Source: DASZIT01 sp963709665
GTDB taxonomy: Bacteria; Actinomycetota; Acidimicrobiia; Acidimicrobiales; RAAP-2
NCBI GenBank assembly: GCA_963709665.1
Contig: CAVPWU010000002.1
Location: 186,001 to 250,000, forward strand
DNA length: 64,000 bases
Direction: 5' to 3'
Shown here: piece after piece, positions 59,693 through 64,000 of the stretch
How the letters are laid out: each line of letters begins with the position of its first letter
Position numbering within the stretch: position 1 is the first letter of the stretch
The notes under the pieces: generated by a model
What the model saw: the letters and a program-made list of their open reading frames with translations, nothing else
Database searches by the model: none
Told to the model about the DNA's origin: nothing
Made by a program: the position numbers and the translations under genes

Positions 59693-61081
59693 GTGATCGA
59701 CACACCGGTACTGGAGCGGGTGCTGGGCTCAGCGCTCCGTCACGGCGGTGACTTCGCCGAGGTGTTCGCCGAGGACCGGTCGTCGTCCTCGGCCGTGCTC
59801 GACGACGGACGGGTGGAGGAGCTCTCCTCCGGACGGGACCGGGGGGCGGGGATCCGGGTGGTCTCCGGCGAGACGACCGGCTTCGCCCACACCGCCGACC
59901 TCAGCGAGGCGGGCCTCCTCCGGGCGGCCGAGGCCGCCTCGGCCGTGGCGCGTCAGGGGGGCGGCGGGACCACCTCGGTGGCGGTGGACCTGACCGGTTC
60001 CGGTTTCGTGGCGCCGGACGGCGAGGGCCGCCCCAAGGTGTCCAAGGCCGACTCCCTCGAGCTGCTCCAGCGGGCCGACGAGGCCGCCCGGGCCGCCGGC
60101 GACGGGATCTCCCAGGTCCAGGCCGGCTACGGCGGCTCCCGCCGGCAGGTGCTGATCGCCAACTCCGAGGGCCTGCTGGTCGGTGACGAGCAGCACCGCA
60201 CCCGGTTCTCGGTGTCGTGCGTGGCGGTGGGGGACACCGGTCTGCAGACCGGCTTCGAGACGGCGGCCCGGACCGTCGGCTTCGAGCTGTTCGACGAGAT
60301 CTCGGTGGAGGAGCTGGCCCGCCTGGCCGCCGGTCGGGCGCTGGCCAAGCTCTCGGCCCGCCCCGCCCCGTCCGGCGAGGTGCCGGTGGTGCTGGCCGGT
60401 GGCAGCGGGGGGATCCTCTTCCACGAGGCATGCGGCCACGGGCTCGAGGCCGACCACATCGTCAAGGACTCCTCGGTCTACGTGGGCCAGGTCGGCAAGC
60501 AGGTGGCCAGCCCGCTGGTCACCCTGGTCGACGACGGCACGGTGGGGACCGAGTGGGGGACCTTCGGGGTGGACGACGAGGGCCGACCGGCCCAGCGCAA
60601 CGTCCTCATCGAGAACGGCATCCTCACCGACTACCTCTGGGACTACCTGAGGGCCCGCAAGGAGGGTCGTCAGTCGTCGGGCAACGGCCGGCGCCAGACC
60701 TACCAGCACCTGCCGATGGTACGGATGACCAACACCTTCCTCCTGCCGGGCGAGGACGACGCCGACGAGATCGTGGCCCAGACCCCCCGCGGCGTCTACG
60801 TGGCCAAGCTGGGCGGTGGCCAGGTCAACACCACCACCGGGGACTTCGTGTTCGGCACCACCGAGGCCTACCTGATCGAGGACGGCGTCATCACCGAGCC
60901 CCTCCGGGACGCCAACCTCATCGGCAACGGACCGGAGATCCTCAAGCGGGTGGACGCGGTGGCCACCGACTTCGCCATGACGCCCGGCACCTGCGGCAAG
61001 GACGGGCAGAGCGTGCCGGTCGGCTGCGGCCAGGCCACCCTGCGGATCACCGGGGTGACCATCGGGGGGACGGCCGAGTGA
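59693..61081 (+). CDS. tldD: TldD metalloprotease subunit
   Basis: TldD and TldE form a zinc-dependent heterodimeric protease that cleaves unfolded peptides; it is known from microcin B17 maturation and CcdA degradation. The 462-residue protein has the active-site helix HEACGHGLEAD near residue 245, plus the late GTCGKDGQSVPVG containing the cysteine ligand. AVLDDGRVEEL and GGGQVNTTTGDFVFG are family motifs. GTG 59693 is preceded by GAGGAGG. The stop overlaps the tldE start. The partner gene follows at once, which is the usual arrangement in actinobacteria. Confidence 0.93.
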   Translation: MIDTPVLERVLGSALRHGGDFAEVFAEDRSSSSAVLDDGRVEELSSGRDRGAGIRVVSGETTGFAHTADLSEAGLLRAAEAASAVARQGGGGTTSVAVDLTGSGFVAPDGEGRPKVSKADSLELLQRADEAARAAGDGISQVQAGYGGSRRQVLIANSEGLLVGDEQHRTRFSVSCVAVGDTGLQTGFETAARTVGFELFDEISVEELARLAAGRALAKLSARPAPSGEVPVVLAGGSGGILFHEACGHGLEADHIVKDSSVYVGQVGKQVASPLVTLVDDGTVGTEWGTFGVDDEGRPAQRNVLIENGILTDYLWDYLRARKEGRQSSGNGRRQTYQHLPMVRMTNTFLLPGEDDADEIVAQTPRGVYVAKLGGGQVNTTTGDFVFGTTEAYLIEDGVITEPLRDANLIGNGPEILKRVDAVATDFAMTPGTCGKDGQSVPVGCGQATLRITGVTIGGTAE

Positions 61082-62466
61082 GCACCACCGAGACCACGAC
61101 GGTGGCGGCCGGGGACTCCGGACAGCTGATGGGGATCGCCGACCGGGTGGCCGGATGGGCCCGGTCCGGCGAGGACGTCGAGGTCTACGTGGCCCGGGGC
61201 GGCGAGACGGAGGTCCACGCCTACGACGGGGAGGTGGAGTCGCTGACGTCGGCCACGTCGGCGGGCATCGGGATCCGGGTGGTGGTCGACCACCGGCTGG
61301 GCTTCGCCTGGGCGGGCTCCCTCGACGAGTCGGTGCTGGCCGAGACGCTCGACGAGGCCCGGGACAACGCCGCCTTCGCCACCCGCGACGAGCACGTCGG
61401 CCTGGCCGTCCCCGACGGGGTGGCCGCCGTCCCGGTGGACCTCTGGGACGACCGGCTGGCGTCGGTCCCCACCGCCGCCAAGGTGGAGGCGGCCCTGGCC
61501 CTCGAGGCCCAGGCCCGGGCGGCCGATCCGCGCATCCGGCAGGTCTCCTCCGCCGACTACGGGGACGGCTCGGTGGAGGTGGCCCTGGTCACCACCACCG
61601 GCATCCGCGCCGCCTACCGGAAGACCTCGGGGTTCCTGTCGGTCGGGGTCATCGCCGGCGAGGGGGAGAACAGCCAGACCGGCGGCGGCTACTCGGTGGG
61701 TCGGGGCTTCGACGGGCTCGACCCGGACCGGGCCACCGCCGAGGCGGTCGAACGGGCGGTGCGCATGCTGGGGGCGACCAAGGGGACCTCGGGGCGTCGC
61801 ACCGTGGTGTTCGACCGGCGGGCCGCCACCACCCTGCTGTCGGTGATCTCCGGTGCCCTGTCCGGCGAGGCGGTGGCCAAGGGCCGCTCGTTCTTCGCCG
61901 GCCGCATCGGCGAGCCGGTCGGGGGGAGTGGGGTCACCCTGGTGGACGACCCCACCAATCCGGAGGCCTACGGGGCGGCCGCCTACGATGCCGAGGGGCT
62001 GGCCTGCCGCCGGAACGAGCTGATCGCCGGGGGCGTGCTCCAGGGCTTCCTGTACGACACCATCGCCGGTGCCCGGGCCGGGGTGGCCTCGACCGGCTCG
62101 GCGGTGCGGGGCGGGTTCGCCGGCACCCCCGGGGTCGGCTGTCGGGCCCTCACCCTCGCCCCCGGCCCCGAGGGCTACGACCAGGCCGGCGTGCTGGCGG
62201 CGGTGGGTGACGGCCTGTTCGTCCAGTCGATGACCGGGGTCCACTCCGGGGTGAACCCGATCAGCGGCGACTTCTCGGTGGGTGCCGAGGGCCTGGTGAT
62301 CCGGGACGGGGTGCTGGCGGAGCCGGTGCGGGAGATCACGGTGGCCTCCACCCTCCAGCGCATGCTCCACTCGCTGGTGGCGGTGGGGGCCGATGTCGAG
62401 TGGCTCCCCGGCATCGCCGCCGCCCAGACGCTGGCGGTGGGGGACATGCAGGTCAGCGGGGTCTGA
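61078..62466 (+). CDS. tldE: TldE/PmbA protease partner subunit
   Basis: This 462-residue partner of TldD lacks the HExxxH motif, as expected for TldE/PmbA, and holds the dimer together. Recognisable blocks are EVHAYDGEVESLTSATSAGIGIRV (cited in part), TTTGIRAAYRKTSGF, GEAVAKGRSFFAGRIGEPV and GVHSGVNPISGDFSVG. Its GTG start overlaps the tldD stop, so the two are made in equal amounts. No small peptide gene that could be a substrate is recognisable nearby. Confidence 0.92.
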   Translation: MSTTETTTVAAGDSGQLMGIADRVAGWARSGEDVEVYVARGGETEVHAYDGEVESLTSATSAGIGIRVVVDHRLGFAWAGSLDESVLAETLDEARDNAAFATRDEHVGLAVPDGVAAVPVDLWDDRLASVPTAAKVEAALALEAQARAADPRIRQVSSADYGDGSVEVALVTTTGIRAAYRKTSGFLSVGVIAGEGENSQTGGGYSVGRGFDGLDPDRATAEAVERAVRMLGATKGTSGRRTVVFDRRAATTLLSVISGALSGEAVAKGRSFFAGRIGEPVGGSGVTLVDDPTNPEAYGAAAYDAEGLACRRNELIAGGVLQGFLYDTIAGARAGVASTGSAVRGGFAGTPGVGCRALTLAPGPEGYDQAGVLAAVGDGLFVQSMTGVHSGVNPISGDFSVGAEGLVIRDGVLAEPVREITVASTLQRMLHSLVAVGADVEWLPGIAAAQTLAVGDMQVSGV

Positions 62467-62501
62467 CCGACCGGGGTCGGTGTGTCCCGTCGACCGACCG
62501 G

Positions 62502-63276
62502 CTACTTGGCGGCGGCTGTCGTGGCGGCGGTGCAGGCGGCCGTGCCGTTGGCAGTGCTGGTGTAGTAGATCGGCCGCGTCAGGGCGAGCTGTACGGGCCG
62601 GCGGTCGGCGCGGTCGGCGGTGCCGCCGGTCCAGAGTGACGGGCGTGCTCTCCTGCAGCCGACGTTCGCGGCCCCAGAGGCGTGAGACCGTGGCGGTGGC
62701 GCCGGTGCCGGTCGTGGGACCGAAGCACAGCGTAAAGGTCTGAATGACGAAGAGCCGGGGGAAGGAGTCGAGGCCAGCCGACGAAGGCTGACATCTGTTC
62801 GTAGTTCCCGGTGATCTGCATGGTGACCGGCACGGGCGTGACACCGGCGGTGGTGGACGCCCCGGTTGCCGCTGCGGGCGGCGTCGGGTGGTGGCCGTGG
62901 TCCCCGTGGCTCGTGGAGCCGGTCCAGGAGAAGGCCGGGATGGACGTTCCCGAGGCGAGTGACCAGGGCGGTGAGCTGGTCGTAGAAGGATGGACTGTTC
63001 GGCGGCCAGGTCGGAGGCCGAGGCCACGCTGGGAATCTGGGTCGTGATCTTCTCGAGATCTGCGCAGTGTGCCGAGAGCTGGTGCTTCTCGGTTTGCAAC
63101 GTGGTCAGCTGCGCCTGAAGGGTCGCTTGCTGCGCCTGAAGGGTCGTTTCCTGGGCCTTCAGGCTGTTCAGCTTCGTTCCCTGCGGAGCGATCACCGCCA
63201 CGTAGAGGATGATGGCAATCACGATGGCTCCGACGGCGATCAGAAGTGGGTTCCGGTACTCCTGGACAGTGTTCAT
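62502..63276 (-). pseudogene. pilO: Type IV pilus PilO, broken by several frameshifts
   Basis: PilO is the inner-membrane partner of PilN in the type IV pilus alignment complex. The first 90 codons are intact: a membrane segment (PLLIAVGAIVIAIILYVAVI) and a coiled coil rich in LKAQETTLQAQ-type heptads. After DLAAEQS the sensible reading jumps frame: FYDQLTALVT near 62987, ASGTSIPAFSW to NYEQMSAFVG near 62780, then LDSFPRLFVIQTFTL, and finally ALTRPIYYTSTANGTAAC to the stop at 62502. Each piece is recognisable PilO, so about four or five single-base changes are needed. The ATG overlaps the pilN stop. See the findings for decay versus sequencing error. Confidence 0.75.
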
Positions 63277-64000
63277 TGGAGGCTCGCATCCTTGGCCAGG
63301 CTGGCGAACGCCGTGACCGAGATCGTGGACGGGAAGGAAACGGATCCGTCAGCGTTCGTGACCACCGACGTGGGAACCGGATTGGCGAACATCTTGGTGG
63401 GGTCCCCGGCGATGGCCTGGGTCCATTGAGAAGGCTGGACAGTCCCGGTCCGGGCCCGGTGAGAGTGGTCGCAACCGATCCGATCGCGACCGGAGCTGGC
63501 AACCGGGGCGGGCGAGGCCGTGGTTGAGGGGGTCGTCGTACTGCTCGCCCCCGCGGCAGTGGTCGTCGTACCAACGAATGTCTGCACCTTGATGTTCGCC
63601 GGCGTGATGTCAATCAAATTGCCCAGTGCCGTGGGCCAGTCGACGGATGCATTGAGCACGGAGGCCCGCCGGGCCTGGCCATGTTTGTAAGGCATTGTTC
63701 GCTGCTACCACCAGGTCGTACTTTGGGGATCTCAGCATTGAGGGCGGTGATGCTGGTCTGTAGAGCGTTCACGTTGTTCTGTGCACTTCTCACCTGGAAG
63801 TACCTCCAGATCCCGAATCCACCGAGCAGGACGATCAGTGCCACGGCCCCGATCAGCGTGCGCTCCTGGAGCTTCTTCAGCTTGGCCCGTTTGATCGCTT
63901 CCGGCGGCAGGAGGTTGAACTTCTTGGCGTCCTTGTTGGACTCGGGGAGGGCCAGGCCGATGGGCGTCGATAGCACGGCGCCGACCTGACTCATCTGCTC
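63273..64000 (-). pseudogene. pilN: Type IV pilus PilN, frameshifted, running off the window edge
   Basis: PilN carries KKFNLLPPEAIKRAKLKK, then one membrane helix (LIGAVALIVLLGGFGIWRYF) and a coiled coil ending ALNAEIPK. From there the reading changes frame near 63722 (YDLVVAANNALQT), 63681 (GQARRASVLNASVDWPTAL), about 63487 (AIGSVATTLTGPGPGLSS) and about 63430 (QWTQAIAGDPTKMF), ending normally at 63273. Upstream of the PilN motif the frame is open to the window edge and contains SQVGAVLSTPIGLAL, which looks like the end of PilM. The gene may therefore be fused to pilM, or a stop and start may be hidden by another indel. Confidence 0.72.

Overview
The window comes from a high-GC actinobacterium, most likely of the class Acidimicrobiia. 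This is inferred from the roughly 70% GC genes, F420/flavin luciferase-like oxidoreductases, a DUF222-HNH nuclease, actinobacterial steroid-catabolism genes, secreted proteins with 42-residue GYW-x-VASDGG repeats, and many genes whose start codon lies 6-8 bases after a TANNNT -10 box (leaderless transcription).

Layout. 1-16.9 kb: the end of a type B carboxylesterase, an unusual class I tRNA with a UAA anticodon, two coupled PHB-depolymerase-like esterases, a GGDEF-EAL c-di-GMP protein, an aldo/keto reductase, an SDR, a lipoprotein hydrolase divergent from an acyl-CoA dehydrogenase, trpD with an apparent frameshift, a DEDDh exonuclease/GIY-YIG nuclease behind a LexA-type box, a zinc-ribbon protein, a thioredoxin-like protein and a secreted repeat protein. 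16.9-19.8 kb: HNH nuclease, DUF503 protein and a TIGR03084-type DinB-fold protein. 20.1-31.3 kb: a visibly less GC-rich, tightly overlapping tad (Flp pilus) locus, from a SAF/CpaB-like protein through TadZ, TadA, TadB, TadC, a short pilin and TadE/F/G-like proteins to a 1067-residue LysM-BTAD membrane protein. 31.3-36.6 kb: an LLM oxidoreductase, an AqpZ-type aquaporin and membrane proteins.

36.7-53.9 kb is a steroid side-chain degradation region. A CYP125-like P450 and an LLM oxidoreductase are divergent from a coupled operon with the content of the mycobacterial igr operon: fadE29/chsE2, chsH2, fadE28/chsE1, chsH1 and ltp2. Further on are a FadD17-like ligase (apparent frameshift), another LLM protein and a FadD19-like ligase. 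KstR-like operator sequences (TnnAACnnGTTnnA or close to it) lie in front of all three transcription units. Together the set would start side-chain oxidation (P450), activate side-chain acids to CoA thioesters (FadD) and remove the last three carbons (ChsE, ChsH, Ltp2). Inside this region sits a tandem pair of secreted propeller-repeat genes whose 3' halves are nearly identical.

54-62.5 kb holds dxs, an AIM24-family protein, a thioesterase/flavoprotein/membrane-protein operon and a tldD-tldE pair. The last 1.5 kb carries type IV pilus pilN and pilO, both broken by at least eight small frameshifts although the pieces still read as normal PilN and PilO. That is either fresh gene decay or locally poor sequence.
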